Origin: Caldilinea sp. CFX5
GTDB lineage: Bacteria; Chloroflexota; Anaerolineae; Caldilineales; Caldilineaceae
Length of the DNA stretch: 64,000 nucleotides
Assembly (NCBI GenBank): GCA_021405325.1
Contig: QWII01000028.1
Span: 1 to 64,000, forward strand
Direction of reading: 5' to 3'
Part shown: piece by piece, positions 43,801 to 52,145 of the stretch
Layout of the letters: each line of letters starts with the position of its first letter
How positions within the stretch are numbered: the first letter of the stretch is position 1
Made by a program: the position numbers and the translations under genes
The notes under the pieces: generated by a model
Told to the model about the DNA's origin: nothing
Databases searched by the model: none
The model's input: the letters and a program-made list of their open reading frames with translations, nothing else

Positions 43801-44139
43801 ATCGGGCGTCCAACCGACCACCAGTGAATCTTCGTCCAACCCTTCGTAGGTCAAGCGGCGGGGGCGTCCCCCTTGCAGCGGCATGACATAGACCTCAATG
43901 GGGCCTTCATACTCAGCCGAAAAGGCCACCCATGCGCCATCGGGTGAGATGGCGGCGTGGGCTTCCAGACTATGATGGGTGGTCAGCCGTTGCGCCTGGC
44001 CGCCACAAACCGGGACGCGCCAGAGATCTCCTTCGGCCGTAAAAACAATGGTTTCATCGTGTAAAGCGGGAAAACGGTAATAACCTTGAACCGGGCCAAC
44101 TGGGCGGGCATGGGTCAAGGGCAACGCAGTCATTTCCAT
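40822..44139 (-). CDS. tricorn-protease-like S41 peptidase
   Basis: The roughly 1105-aa protein has the tricorn architecture: two TolB-like beta-propeller regions (many DGxxxxFSxxxxG and SPDxxWLAY blades, residues about 25-650), a helical connector, a PDZ domain (EGDVIQAINGIPTVEVEHL near 830) and an S41 C-terminal catalytic domain with LIIDMRHNRGGN and the active Ser in DEYTASDGETF near residue 990. A Pro/Lys-rich insertion near 540-580 interrupts the second propeller. It trims peptides released by other proteases. Starts at GTG 44145 or ATG 44139 are both possible. No signal peptide is seen, so the location is cytoplasmic. Confidence 0.9.
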   Translation of the reverse strand: MEMTALPLTHARPVGPVQGYYRFPALHDETIVFTAEGDLWRVPVCGGQAQRLTTHHSLEAHAAISPDGAWVAFSAEYEGPIEVYVMPLQGGRPRRLTYEGLDEDSLVVGWTPDGRVIYSTEHFSTLPNRQLVLIDPQTLAQTIVPLSQASDGVYTPDMSTLFFTRLPPPPSSNAKRYQGGSVQKLWKFTFPKRKRKTPPEAVPLTADYPGASKAPMWWNRRLYFLSDRDGTMNLWSMTEAGRQLVQHTFHKAWDMQSPTLHQGRIVYQLGADLRLYDIAAGTDRLVPITLASDFEHTRERWITNPWGYVSSIHVAPEGDRVVLISRGRVFVAPARQGRLVEVTRRQGVRYSDARFLPDGQRLLLLSDESGEVEYWTAPPNGIGPFTQLTTDGQVLRYMGVPSPNGHWVAFSDKNHHLWLLNLSTRETRQIAVSTRGNFGKLAWSPDSRWLAYVQPADNLHEQIWLYQVEDGRRLPATSDRLDSFAPAWSADGKWLYFLSDRQFRSLVESPWGARQPDPYLDKTTKVYMLALNKGERSPFLPLDELFVAQQQAAKQNNGAKPPEPPPSAGEAPKTGGEPPKPANGRPTITIDPDGLLTRLQETPLPAANYESLTVNGKFLFWTERDTDSDTRLLAMEIRNLDLMPVILMTGVTRYELTLDGKKLMVQKGSALYLIDAAAEPPKDLEKARVPLNQWSFAIDPREEWRQMLIDAWRLQRDYFYDRNMHGVPWPELLNRFMPLVERVTDRDELNDLIAQLMSELSALHTRVWTGDVRRGQDRVDLASLGAELVRNEAAGGYTVQRIYRTDPDYPERLSPLATPEVNLQEGDVIQAINGIPTVEVEHLALLLKNKMNQQVLARVQTADGQNVRDVIVRPINSRQADILRYDAWEYKSRLYVEERGQGAIGYIHLRAMGGDNYSEWARDYFPVFNRQGLIIDMRHNRGGNIDSWLLSKLLRKPWVYWQPRVGEPYWNMQYAFHGHMVVLCDEYTASDGETFAEGFRRLGLGQIIGVRTWGGGIWLSYGNRLVDYGYAAAPQIGMYTAEGKWLIEGYGVDPDVVVDNLPHATFLGQDAQLDAAIAHLQTLMREQPIVIPAPPPYPEKVFRYE

Positions 44140-44314
44140 ATTCACTTCTAATCGTTGATGTTCTCACAATTCCACTACCTGTAGCATATCATTTTCTGCC
44201 TAGATTGAAAAGAAATGCGAATGAACTTAGTTACTACTAAGCGCCGCTGGTGCTTGGTAGTGGCAAGGCGTGATGAGAACAAGCAACACAGGGGCAAACG
44301 TAATCACTTTACGG

Positions 44315-46375
44315 TTACCGGAACGCGGGTGACCAGCCGGCCGGCAAGTAACCGTGGGCAGCGGCCAGCGCCAACCAGGCGGCACTTGGCGGCGGCTCCC
44401 CTTTGGCATTGGCTAGATCAATAAATGTACAATTGCGCGCCGCCAGGCAGGGCAGCAGATCCACTAGATCAAAGTGCTGTAAGATACCCCAGGCCATAAC
44501 CTTCAGGTTATAGCGTTCGCGGTCATAGAAGCGCGTGCCGGTGAGGTCGCGATAGGAGCAGAGCAGTTTCACAAAGGTCAGATCGGCAATACCGGCTTCC
44601 AAGGCGGCGGCGAAATAGGCAAAGAGCGCGCCGCTTTCCACCCCGACGATGCCGATCCGTTCGACATCGGCCCGCTGCCGCAGGTAATCATAGCCACGCA
44701 GCACATCAAAAACCCGCATCCCCAACGTCGAGCGCTTCAACATCATGGCGTCACAGCCCAATTTATACTCAGTGTCATGGGGCGGCGGATTGGCCGTGAC
44801 GCGCCGTGTCTCGACAGCCCCAACGCCGCGCACATCCAAGACGAAAACCCGATGATTGGCCGCCAGCAGGGTGTATAGACGCGCTTGCTGCGCAGCCAGA
44901 TCAGTTGTACCATGTTCCAAGAGTACCAGATCGGTCTGTACGGCGCTCCCTCTGGGGTGCAGCAGGATGCCCGTTACCACAATTTCCGGTTCGCTAAAAA
45001 AGAAGATCTTTTCCGCCTGATAACCATCGATCTCACCTTGCCAGATCATGCGGGGGTAGATCGGCGCGTTGCGCTTGGCCAAATCAATGCCCAGGACGGT
45101 TGGCATCGCTTGCCGCATCTGTTGGACGTGCGCAGCGACCTCGTCATCACTTGCCAGGGGTTTTCGTTGCCAGGCGTGGTGCGCCAACCAGTCACCGTTC
45201 AGGTCAAAGACCGTGCGGCTGGTGGGCCATTGGTCAAGCACCTGCCCCTTCGGTGTACACCAGAGCGCTTCCGGCGGCAGCGTCGCAAGCTCACCGGTGC
45301 GGAAGTTGGGTTCGGCGCCCAGCAAGTGCCGGCGAAACCAGTTAACGGCCGCCTCACGCAACTGGGGTGAATAGGCATGACCGTGGTCGGCAATGGCAAT
45401 GGCTACCTGATCTTCGGCACGATAGAGGCGATAGACCGCTTTCGCCCGTTCGACGGCCGCCAACGCGCCTTCAATCGGGAAAAAGTCATAGGCCGCGGCG
45501 CCCACCAGCACCGGCTTGGGCGCCATCAGGGTGAGGTAGTCGTCGTGATCAGGGCCATCGACAAAACAGCCGCGCACCACCTGTTCGCTGTCTTGGGGTT
45601 GGCCGCTGCGCATATACGCGGCCAAGGTCATGATGAACGTGCAAGGCGCCGCCGCCGCAAAACGCGGTTCGGCCATCATGAGGAAGCTCGCTTGCGTGCC
45701 GCCGCCGGAGTTGCCCGTCAGGCCGATGCGCGTGGCATCGACTTCGGTGCGCGTCTCTAGGTAGTCAACCCCGCGGATCACATCCCAGATAAAGTGGCGC
45801 GCCAGGCTGGCGCCGCCCACAACGAATTGCAACCCGCTGTGGGTGTGTTCATCGGTGCAGTGGGGCAGGTGCAATTGACCGGTTGCCGGGTCGTAATATT
45901 GCTTGCGTTCGCCCTGCCCCGGCGGGTCAACGGCCAGGACAACAAAGCCATTGTTGACCAAATCGATACAGACGGCCTGATATTCGGGGTACCCTTTGCC
46001 CAGATCACTATGGCCATGCACAAAGACCACCGCCGGCGCCGGCGCACTCAATCCCTTGGGCACATAGAGCGCGGCCGTCACATAGAAATTAGGCAAGCTC
46101 TCATAGACCAACTTTTCAATGACATAGCGCTCTTGTGTGATGAGGCCCATACCCTGGGCGTTGAGCGCGGTTTTCTGTGCAGGCAGGCCACCAATGGCCG
46201 CCAAGAAGTGATTGCGCACACGGCTGCGATGCGCCTCAAAGTGCGCAATCGTGGTCAGCGTTGCCTTTTGAGCTAGTTGCTGCGCCAAGGCAGCTTCCGC
46301 AGCCTGACGCAAGAAATGGGGCAGTTGGTCGGCCACATCATAGTACCCATTGACATGCGATGAAAAGGTTTGCAT
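44315..46375 (-). CDS. tandem alpha/beta-hydrolase protein (acetyl-xylan-esterase / Abhydrolase_7-like)
   Basis: The 686-aa protein contains two alpha/beta-hydrolase domains. The first, residues about 60-340, has AVVFVHGHSDLGKGYPEYQ, the nucleophile elbow LTGNSGGGTQ near 220, and VDPPGQGERKQYY. Its general resemblance is to acetyl xylan esterase / Abhydrolase_7 proteins. The second domain, about 430-680, has VLDVRGVGAVETRR and GIVGVESGALFAYF near 578, where the elbow reads GVESGA. No signal peptide is seen. An ester-hydrolase role on glycans is probable, with the substrate unknown. AAGGAG lies 8 nt before the ATG. Confidence 0.78.
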   Translation of the reverse strand: MQTFSSHVNGYYDVADQLPHFLRQAAEAALAQQLAQKATLTTIAHFEAHRSRVRNHFLAAIGGLPAQKTALNAQGMGLITQERYVIEKLVYESLPNFYVTAALYVPKGLSAPAPAVVFVHGHSDLGKGYPEYQAVCIDLVNNGFVVLAVDPPGQGERKQYYDPATGQLHLPHCTDEHTHSGLQFVVGGASLARHFIWDVIRGVDYLETRTEVDATRIGLTGNSGGGTQASFLMMAEPRFAAAAPCTFIMTLAAYMRSGQPQDSEQVVRGCFVDGPDHDDYLTLMAPKPVLVGAAAYDFFPIEGALAAVERAKAVYRLYRAEDQVAIAIADHGHAYSPQLREAAVNWFRRHLLGAEPNFRTGELATLPPEALWCTPKGQVLDQWPTSRTVFDLNGDWLAHHAWQRKPLASDDEVAAHVQQMRQAMPTVLGIDLAKRNAPIYPRMIWQGEIDGYQAEKIFFFSEPEIVVTGILLHPRGSAVQTDLVLLEHGTTDLAAQQARLYTLLAANHRVFVLDVRGVGAVETRRVTANPPPHDTEYKLGCDAMMLKRSTLGMRVFDVLRGYDYLRQRADVERIGIVGVESGALFAYFAAALEAGIADLTFVKLLCSYRDLTGTRFYDRERYNLKVMAWGILQHFDLVDLLPCLAARNCTFIDLANAKGEPPPSAAWLALAAAHGYLPAGWSPAFR

Positions 46376-46499
46376 GGTAACTCCTTACTGTAGCGCGCCT
46401 TTTTCACGACCGGGCGCGATTGGCTCTGTTTCTTGTCACTGTTTGCTTTTGCTCTTTTGTGCTATCATTGATCTATCAAGCTTTTTTCGTAATCATGCT

Positions 46500-46724
46500 G
46501 CCTTGAACTAAAGTTCAGGCTGATAGCGTAAGTCAGCTCAAGCTGACTAGTACCAATTGTCCAGGCGGCTTATGAAAGTTACGTAAATAAACCGGTAACG
46601 AGGAGTTCGCACGCCCCGTGCGAACCGGGAATTCGCACGGGGCGTGCGAACTCCTCGTTACCGAAATAAATAAATAACCTTCATGAGCCGACTTCGGTTG
46701 TTAGCCTGAACTTTAGTTCAAGGC
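46500..46724. repeat. 225-bp nested inverted repeat between divergent genes
   Basis: Outer arms (46500-46521 / 46703-46724) pair perfectly over 22 bp (GCCTTGAACTAAAGTTCAGG...). A middle region pairs imperfectly (GGCTTATGAAAG / TTCATGAGCC). Inner arms (46593-46624 / 46632-46663) pair perfectly over 32 bp with a 7-nt loop, and a separate small hairpin AGTCAGCT-ca-AGCTGACT lies near 46531. No ORF is inside. The whole can form a long cruciform. It lies between the esterase promoter side and the URO-D-like gene, 18 nt before the latter's ATG, so it may affect its translation. Confidence 0.9.
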
Positions 46725-46742
46725 TCCCAAAGGAGCAACTCT

Positions 46743-47813
46743 ATGACGCCGCGCGCATGTGTAGAACGCGCATTGGCCGGTGGCCACAGCGATAAAGTGC
46801 CCTTCACGATCTATGAATCCAAGATTCCCCAGTGCAGCGCTGAACGGGAGATGCGCAACAATGGTCTCTGTATCGTCAAACGGGATGTGCCGATCTTCAA
46901 GACCCATCGCCCCCATGTAAAGGTGACCCAAGTGACCCACTGGGAAGGCGAACGACCGTTGGCGCGCACCATCTACGAAACGCCGGTCGGTACGGTGGAG
47001 ACGTTGAGCGAAGACGCGGGCTTTACAACGTGGTATCATGAAAAGATGTACAAGCGCGTTGATGATTACAAAGTTTTGCTTTTCCTGATCCAAGACGAAG
47101 TCTACGAACCAACCTATGAAACCTTTGCCCAAGCGGAAAGGGATTTTGGCGAAGACGCCATCTTCCGCGCCAACTTTGGCTTAGAGCCGCTACAAACGTT
47201 GATTTCCGGCACGCTCATGGACATGCAAACCTTCTGCTATGAGTGGATGGATCACCGCGATGAAATTCTGAAGCTCTATGATGCCATCGTCGCCAATCGG
47301 CGCAAAATCTACCCCATTGTCGCCGCGTCACCCGTCTCCCATGTCAACTATGGCGGCAATGTGACGCCGGAAATCATCGGCTTGAAAACCTTTGAGCAAT
47401 ATTACGTCCCCCACTACAACGAGGCGGCAGCCATCATGCACGCGGCCGGCAAATGGATTGGTTGCCATTTTGATGCCAACTGTAAATTGTTATCGCACGC
47501 CATTGCCGGGACAGAGCTGGATTATATTGAGGCATTCACCCCCGCCCCCGATACCGACATGACCTTGGGTGAAGCGCGGCGAGCCTGGCCTGATAAGGTC
47601 ATTTGGCTCAATTTTCCTTCCTCTATGCACCTACAGTCGGACAACATCGTTGAGGGGAAGACGATGGCGCTGCTGGATGAACTGTCGTCTATCGACGGCA
47701 TAATCATGGGCATCACCGAGGATATGCCGCCGGAGCGCTGGCGCGATAGCTGCCGTGCCATCATGCGCGGTTTAGCGCGCCATGCGTGTGAACGACCGCA
47801 CCTCTATCGCTAG
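46743..47813 (+). CDS. uroporphyrinogen-decarboxylase-like protein, probable corrinoid methyltransferase relative
   Basis: The 356-aa protein has a URO-D/MtaA-type TIM-barrel pattern: TPRACVERALAGGHSDKVPF at the N-terminus, NYGGNVTPEIIGLKTFEQYY in the middle, then GKWIGCHFDANCKLLSHAIAG and LDYIEAFTPAPDTDMTLGEA near the C-terminus. In methylcobamide:CoM methyltransferases the zinc motif is HxC. Here the aligned site reads CHFD, so zinc-thiol activation may differ. It is not the haem enzyme HemE, because the typical N-terminal Arg signature is absent. Strong AAAGGAG lies 8 nt upstream of the ATG. Confidence 0.75.
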   Translation: MTPRACVERALAGGHSDKVPFTIYESKIPQCSAEREMRNNGLCIVKRDVPIFKTHRPHVKVTQVTHWEGERPLARTIYETPVGTVETLSEDAGFTTWYHEKMYKRVDDYKVLLFLIQDEVYEPTYETFAQAERDFGEDAIFRANFGLEPLQTLISGTLMDMQTFCYEWMDHRDEILKLYDAIVANRRKIYPIVAASPVSHVNYGGNVTPEIIGLKTFEQYYVPHYNEAAAIMHAAGKWIGCHFDANCKLLSHAIAGTELDYIEAFTPAPDTDMTLGEARRAWPDKVIWLNFPSSMHLQSDNIVEGKTMALLDELSSIDGIIMGITEDMPPERWRDSCRAIMRGLARHACERPHLYR

Positions 47814-47818
47814 GAGCG

Positions 47819-48706
47819 CTACCCCTTGAGGCCGGTCAAGCTGATGCCGCCGATGATATAGCGCTGGCCCAGGAAAAAGACAACCAGGAGCGGCAAAGTC
47901 GCCAACAGCGACGCCGCAAAGACACGGTCATAATAGAGCGAGTGTTCGCCACGAAAGAGCGCAATGCCCACCGTGATCGGGTAGAGTTTGTCGTTCGAGA
48001 GGACGACCAGCGGCCAGATAAAGCTCGACCACTCGCCGATAAAGGTGAAGATGGCAATCGTGACTAGCGCCGGTTGCGCCAGGGGCAGGATGATTTGAAA
48101 AAAGATGCGCATGCGGCTACAGCCGTCAATGCGGGCGGCATCCTCTAACTCAAAGGGGATATTGAGGAAAAATTGCCGCAACATAAAGATGCCGTAGGCG
48201 CTGGCAAAGCCGGGAATCACCACCCCGGACACCGTGTTGGCCAGGCCCAGCGACCAGACAATCAGGTAGGTCGGGATCAAGAGGACGGAGTAGGGCAACA
48301 TCATCGTCGCCAGCACCCCCAAAAAGAGGAGGTTGCGCCCGGGGAATTGAATGCGGGCAAAGGCATAGGCGGCCAACGCATTGATCAAGGTCTGGACAAT
48401 GACGACAATCGAGGCGTAGAGCGCGCTGTTGCTCAGGTAGATGTTGATCCGCCCTTTATCCCAGGCATAGATGATCGATTCAAACGTGAAGGTTTTCGGA
48501 ATCAATGAATAGGGATCAGCCGCAAAACCACGCGTCCCCTTGAGCGCGTTGACCACCAGGTAATAGTAGGGGAACAACATAGCCAGCGCGAGCAAAATCA
48601 GCAAGAGGTAGACGATCAGCGGGCCTGGCGCCAGGCGGAACGTTGTGCGCCGCGGTTCAACTGCCATCCCATGTGCGGGCGCGTGTGTAAGTGATTGCTG
48701 ACTCAT
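47819..48706 (-). CDS. carbohydrate ABC transporter permease, MalG type
   Basis: The 295-aa membrane protein matches the second permease of CUT1 sugar importers: ALAMLFPYYYLVVNALKGTRG near the N-terminus, the EAA loop FFLNIPFELEDAARIDGCSRM, followed by FFQIILPLAQPALVTIAIFTF and the closing RYIIGGISLTGLKG. It is the third gene of a binding-protein, MalF-type, MalG-type operon. The ATG at 48706 is preceded by GAGGGG. No ATPase gene follows. Like many Chloroflexota and Actinobacteria systems it may use a shared MsiK-type ATPase encoded elsewhere. Confidence 0.92.
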   Translation of the reverse strand: MSQQSLTHAPAHGMAVEPRRTTFRLAPGPLIVYLLLILLALAMLFPYYYLVVNALKGTRGFAADPYSLIPKTFTFESIIYAWDKGRINIYLSNSALYASIVVIVQTLINALAAYAFARIQFPGRNLLFLGVLATMMLPYSVLLIPTYLIVWSLGLANTVSGVVIPGFASAYGIFMLRQFFLNIPFELEDAARIDGCSRMRIFFQIILPLAQPALVTIAIFTFIGEWSSFIWPLVVLSNDKLYPITVGIALFRGEHSLYYDRVFAASLLATLPLLVVFFLGQRYIIGGISLTGLKG

Positions 48707-48779
48707 ACCATTTCCCCTCACTAAAAAACGAACGCTGGCGTTTTTGCTGATTACACCCTTTTGTCAACCGCCGGTCGAA

Positions 48780-49709
48780 TTAGAAAATTTGCTCAGAGCG
48801 GGTCGTGCGCAGTTGGATGGCGACCAGCACAAAGATCACGGCAAAGAGCAACCAGGAGAGCGCTGAAGCATAGCCCATACGGAAATACTGGAAACCCTGG
48901 CGGAAGATCAGCAGTTGCATGCTGGTGGTGGCCGACCCCGGTCCCCCCATGGTCATAATATAGATTTGGGCAAAAACTTGAAAGGCGCCAATCGCCAAGG
49001 TTACGGTGACAAAGAGCGTCACATTGCGCAACAACGGCACCGTGATATAGCGAATCTCCTGCCACCAGTTGGCGCCATCGACTTTGGCGGCGTCATAGAA
49101 ATCACGCGGAATATCGGCCAGCCCGGCCAAGTAGATCACCACATAGTAGCCGACATGAACCCAGATGCTCATAATAATGACCGAGGGCATGGCCATCTTG
49201 GCATCCATTAGCCAGTTGGGGCCTTGAATGCCGATGCCATCCAGAAAGCGATTGAACATGCCTTCAGGGCTGTAGAGCCAGACCCAGATCAGGGAAATGA
49301 CGACAATGGGCGTAATCGAAGGCAAAAAGTAGATCGTGCGAAAGATGCTTTTGCCATGTTTCACGCGGTGCCCGGCAAGAGCCAAGAGAAAGGCAAAGAT
49401 GGTGATGCCGGGCACCACGCCAAAGGCATAGTAGGCCGTATTGCCCAAGGCTGTCCAGAATAGCTCATCCTTGAAGAGCGCTTCGCGATAGTTGCCCAAC
49501 CCCACAAAGGGGCCGCCGCGCGCAATAATGTCATAATCAAAGAAACTGAGATAAAGGGAGACGCCAATCGAGATCACGGAAAAGACAATCAAGAGCAGGG
49601 CCGCCGGGCCGGCAAAGAGATAACCGGCGATCCACTTGCGCGGCTGTCGCCACAACGGTTTCGCCGTGGCTCGGCGCTGATGGGGGTGATTTATTGCTTG
49701 TTGGCTCAC
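48780..49709 (-). CDS. carbohydrate ABC transporter permease, MalF type
   Basis: The 309-aa protein is the first permease of the CUT1 importer: GYLFAGPAALLLIVFSVISIG as an N-terminal membrane helix, LAGHRVKHGKSIFRTIYFLP in the periplasmic-loop region, and the EAA loop LADIPRDFYDAAKVDGANWW followed by ITVPLLRNVTLFVTVTLAIG. The GTG start at 49709 is supported by GGGAGGG 6 nt upstream. A longer frame lacks a ribosome-binding site. It lies between the binding protein, from which a hairpin separates it, and the MalG-type gene. Confidence 0.9.
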   Translation of the reverse strand: MSQQAINHPHQRRATAKPLWRQPRKWIAGYLFAGPAALLLIVFSVISIGVSLYLSFFDYDIIARGGPFVGLGNYREALFKDELFWTALGNTAYYAFGVVPGITIFAFLLALAGHRVKHGKSIFRTIYFLPSITPIVVISLIWVWLYSPEGMFNRFLDGIGIQGPNWLMDAKMAMPSVIIMSIWVHVGYYVVIYLAGLADIPRDFYDAAKVDGANWWQEIRYITVPLLRNVTLFVTVTLAIGAFQVFAQIYIMTMGGPGSATTSMQLLIFRQGFQYFRMGYASALSWLLFAVIFVLVAIQLRTTRSEQIF

Positions 49710-49750
49710 GGTTGCCCTCCCTATTTTTAACCAAATCAATCAACTCGGTA

Positions 49751-49811
49751 CAGAAACCAGGTTTTTGCTCAACCAATCAGCAGCTTTTACAGGTGAAAAA
49801 CCTGGTTTCTG
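49751..49811. repeat. 16-bp inverted repeat downstream of the sugar-binding-protein gene
   Basis: Arms at 49751-49766 and 49796-49811 (CAGAAACCAGGTTTTT and complement) enclose a 29-nt loop. The element lies 29 nt after the binding-protein stop on the minus strand and before the permease gene. This is the same arrangement as the 29-bp hairpin after the other binding protein, suggesting mRNA protection of the abundant binding protein. Confidence 0.85.
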
Positions 49812-49840
49812 GTTTAGTAGTTACGTTTTGGGCGACCAAC

Positions 49841-51199
49841 CTACGCGTTGGCGCGGCGGGCAATGACTTCATTGACCTTGCGCTCCGCTTCGTTGAGCGC
49901 TTCCTGGGGATCTTTGTCTGCGGTCATCACTTGTTGCAACTCAATGCCGACGGCATCATTGGCTTCGGTGAAGAAGGGGAAGAAGGGATAGACGCCACCA
50001 GCCTCCGCCGCCGGCGTGGTGACAACACGTTGCGGCGCCCGTTCCAACACTTCGTTCCACTTCTCGCTTTCAAAGATAGCCTTTAGCGGTGTCGTACGCG
50101 TTGACAATTCAAAGCGCGTGATCACAACCGGCGGTGTGGTGCAATATTTCATCAGCGCCCAGGCGGCATCCACATTTTTCGTCGCCTTGGGCAACACAAA
50201 CATATTGGACCAAGTGGTGCCTGCTTTCCCAGCCCCTTGCGGTCCCTGTGGGAAGATGATGTACCAAAATTCAAACCCTTCCGGCTTCTGGTCATTGAAG
50301 GAGGAGGTCGACCAGGTGCCGGCGTGGATCATGCCGACCTTGCCTTGTAAGAATAACTGCTCATCCTGCCGTTCCGGCGCAATGGGGAAGGAGACCTTGT
50401 GCTCATTGAGCAGCGCCAACTGCATTTCCAGCACCTGCAAGCCCTTGTCGTCGTTAAAGGTTGCGGCGGCAAAATCCTCATCGTGCATAGCGCCGCCGTT
50501 GCTGACCAGCCAAGAATTAAAGAATTCAATATAGCGGTGATCCGGGATCAAGTAACCGGCTTGGGTGATCTCATCACCGTCGCGCTTCGTCAACGCTTTG
50601 GCAGCCTCAACAAAATCATCCCACGTCTTGATGTCGGCGCCCTGCGGATCTAAACCGACTTCCTTCAACAAGTTACTATTGACCGCAATAATCGATGAAT
50701 CCGGCCCTTCCCACGGCACGCCATAATACTTGCCGTTTTTGGAACGGTACATGTTGGTCGCCTCGCCATAGAATTGATCAGGCGCCAATTCGGGTACGGT
50801 ACTGATGTAGTCGTCGAGATCCAGCAGAACGCCGCGATCATAGAATTCGCGCGCCCAGATGATCGAAGAGTGCAGCAGATCGGGCGGCGTGCCGGCGGCT
50901 GAATCAGCTAACACCTTCTGGATGTACTCGGCGCCAAAGGGGACAAATTCGTATTCAATGGTCGCCTCTTTGTAATTCTCGGTTAACCAATCATACCAGG
51001 CGGTGTCCCCTTCGGACTGGGCCGGGGAATGCCAAGAGCGATAGCGCACCGTAACCCCTTCTGTGGTCGCGCCGACGCCGCCGCTGCCGGTGGGCGCCGG
51101 CGCACCGGGCACCGCACAGGCGGCCAGGGCCATAGCACCAGCCGTCAACCCAGTCAACTTCAAAAAGTGGCGACGCGTAAATTGTTTTTGCGCTTGCAT
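49841..51199 (-). CDS. sugar-binding lipoprotein of ABC importer, Tat/lipoprotein signal
   Basis: The 452-aa protein begins FTRRHFLKLTGLTAGAMALA followed by AC: a twin-arginine motif followed by lipobox LAAC, so it is probably Tat-exported and lipidated. A short Gly/Pro tether leads into an SBP family 1 domain (residues about 45-440) with LLHSSIIWAREFYDRGVLLD, YGVPWEGPDSSIIAVNSNLL, a GKVGMIHAGTWSTSSF segment and the C-terminal NEAERKVNEVIARRAN. It supplies the sugar to the MalF/MalG permeases downstream. AAGGAG lies about 8 nt upstream of the ATG. Confidence 0.9.
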   Translation of the reverse strand: MQAQKQFTRRHFLKLTGLTAGAMALAACAVPGAPAPTGSGGVGATTEGVTVRYRSWHSPAQSEGDTAWYDWLTENYKEATIEYEFVPFGAEYIQKVLADSAAGTPPDLLHSSIIWAREFYDRGVLLDLDDYISTVPELAPDQFYGEATNMYRSKNGKYYGVPWEGPDSSIIAVNSNLLKEVGLDPQGADIKTWDDFVEAAKALTKRDGDEITQAGYLIPDHRYIEFFNSWLVSNGGAMHDEDFAAATFNDDKGLQVLEMQLALLNEHKVSFPIAPERQDEQLFLQGKVGMIHAGTWSTSSFNDQKPEGFEFWYIIFPQGPQGAGKAGTTWSNMFVLPKATKNVDAAWALMKYCTTPPVVITRFELSTRTTPLKAIFESEKWNEVLERAPQRVVTTPAAEAGGVYPFFPFFTEANDAVGIELQQVMTADKDPQEALNEAERKVNEVIARRANA

Positions 51200-51374
51200 C
51201 GTAGCTCTCCTTCTCGAATGAACTCGAATGAATCATGGGGGCAAATGATAATGATGATACGCAATAAATCACGTAGGCCAATCCAAAGCATTCACTATTA
51301 CGATGCTGGTCGAAGGTCACGAATCACGCAGCACGCAACACGCAAGAGTGTACAATGATTAGCTTGATGTGGCC
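51200..51374. promoter_or_regulatory. upstream region of the sugar importer operon
   Basis: The 175-nt gap separates the dioxygenase stop from the binding-protein start on the same strand. Positions 51319-51345 carry the reiterated CACGAATCACGCAGCACGC words of the dispersed repeat. The promoter is presumably between these and the ribosome-binding site, but I see no convincing -35/-10 pair and no clear LacI operator. Confidence 0.4.
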
Positions 51375-52145
51375 TTAACGAACACAGCCCGGATAACTCG
51401 CTCCTTTCACGGGAAAATAGACGGGGCTTTCGCCTTCGCCTGTGTATTTGGACCGCGCCGACATATAGGAAAGCGCAATCGCCCGCCGCCAGTGGGTAGA
51501 ACGATTGGGTGCGGTATAGTGGGGCAACAGTGAATGAAAGAACAGACCGCCGCCGGCACGAATTGGCGTCACCACCGTTTCTGCCATATCGTAATAGCGC
51601 TCATCGATCACATAGTCATCGGTTACATGGACGTGGGGCAAAGGGCCGCGTCTGTGACCACCGGGGATGACAGCCATCGTGCCGTTTTCGGGTGTGGCGT
51701 CGTCGAGGGTGAACCAACAGGAGCAAAGTTCCATCGGTTCAATCGGCCAATAAGGCGAATCTTGATGCATCCCCTTGACCGAACCGACTTCCGGCGGTTT
51801 TAGCAAGAGGCTGTTGCGAAACATTTTAAGGTCCGGCCCCAAAATCTGTTCGATGATGCCGACAATGTTTTCATGCAGTCCTAGCGCCCGGAAGCGGTCG
51901 TCGCTCTGCACTAAGAAGTCAATTTTGCGGATGCTGTCGCCGGGGTGGGCCACTGTTAACTCGCCCCGTTCCACCCGCGGCTCAACCTGCACTTTGATCC
52001 CATCCCAAGGCCGTCCGCCGTGGGTATATTCACGCACGCGCGCCCGCAAGCCGGCCACCTCAGCGGCTGTCAACAGATCTTCGACCACGACATAGCCGTC
52101 GCGCGCATAAGCATTCAGTTGTTCGGGTGTTAGTTGGATGGGCAT
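51375..52145 (-). CDS. phytanoyl-CoA dioxygenase (PhyH) family protein
   Basis: The 256-aa protein is an Fe(II)/2-oxoglutarate-dependent oxygenase of the PhyH family. Seen are LTPEQLNAYARDGYVVVEDL at the N-terminus, the metal HxD in KGMHQDSPYWPIEP, ENGTMAVIPGGHRRGPLPHV, and the distal His with the 2-oxoglutarate Arg region in FFHSLLPHYTAPNRSTHWRR. In this family with sugar-importer neighbours it often acts on small secondary metabolites or lipids. The substrate here is unknown. The ATG at 52145 begins the family N-terminus; a frame further upstream is not supported. Confidence 0.88.
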   Translation of the reverse strand: MPIQLTPEQLNAYARDGYVVVEDLLTAAEVAGLRARVREYTHGGRPWDGIKVQVEPRVERGELTVAHPGDSIRKIDFLVQSDDRFRALGLHENIVGIIEQILGPDLKMFRNSLLLKPPEVGSVKGMHQDSPYWPIEPMELCSCWFTLDDATPENGTMAVIPGGHRRGPLPHVHVTDDYVIDERYYDMAETVVTPIRAGGGLFFHSLLPHYTAPNRSTHWRRAIALSYMSARSKYTGEGESPVYFPVKGASYPGCVR

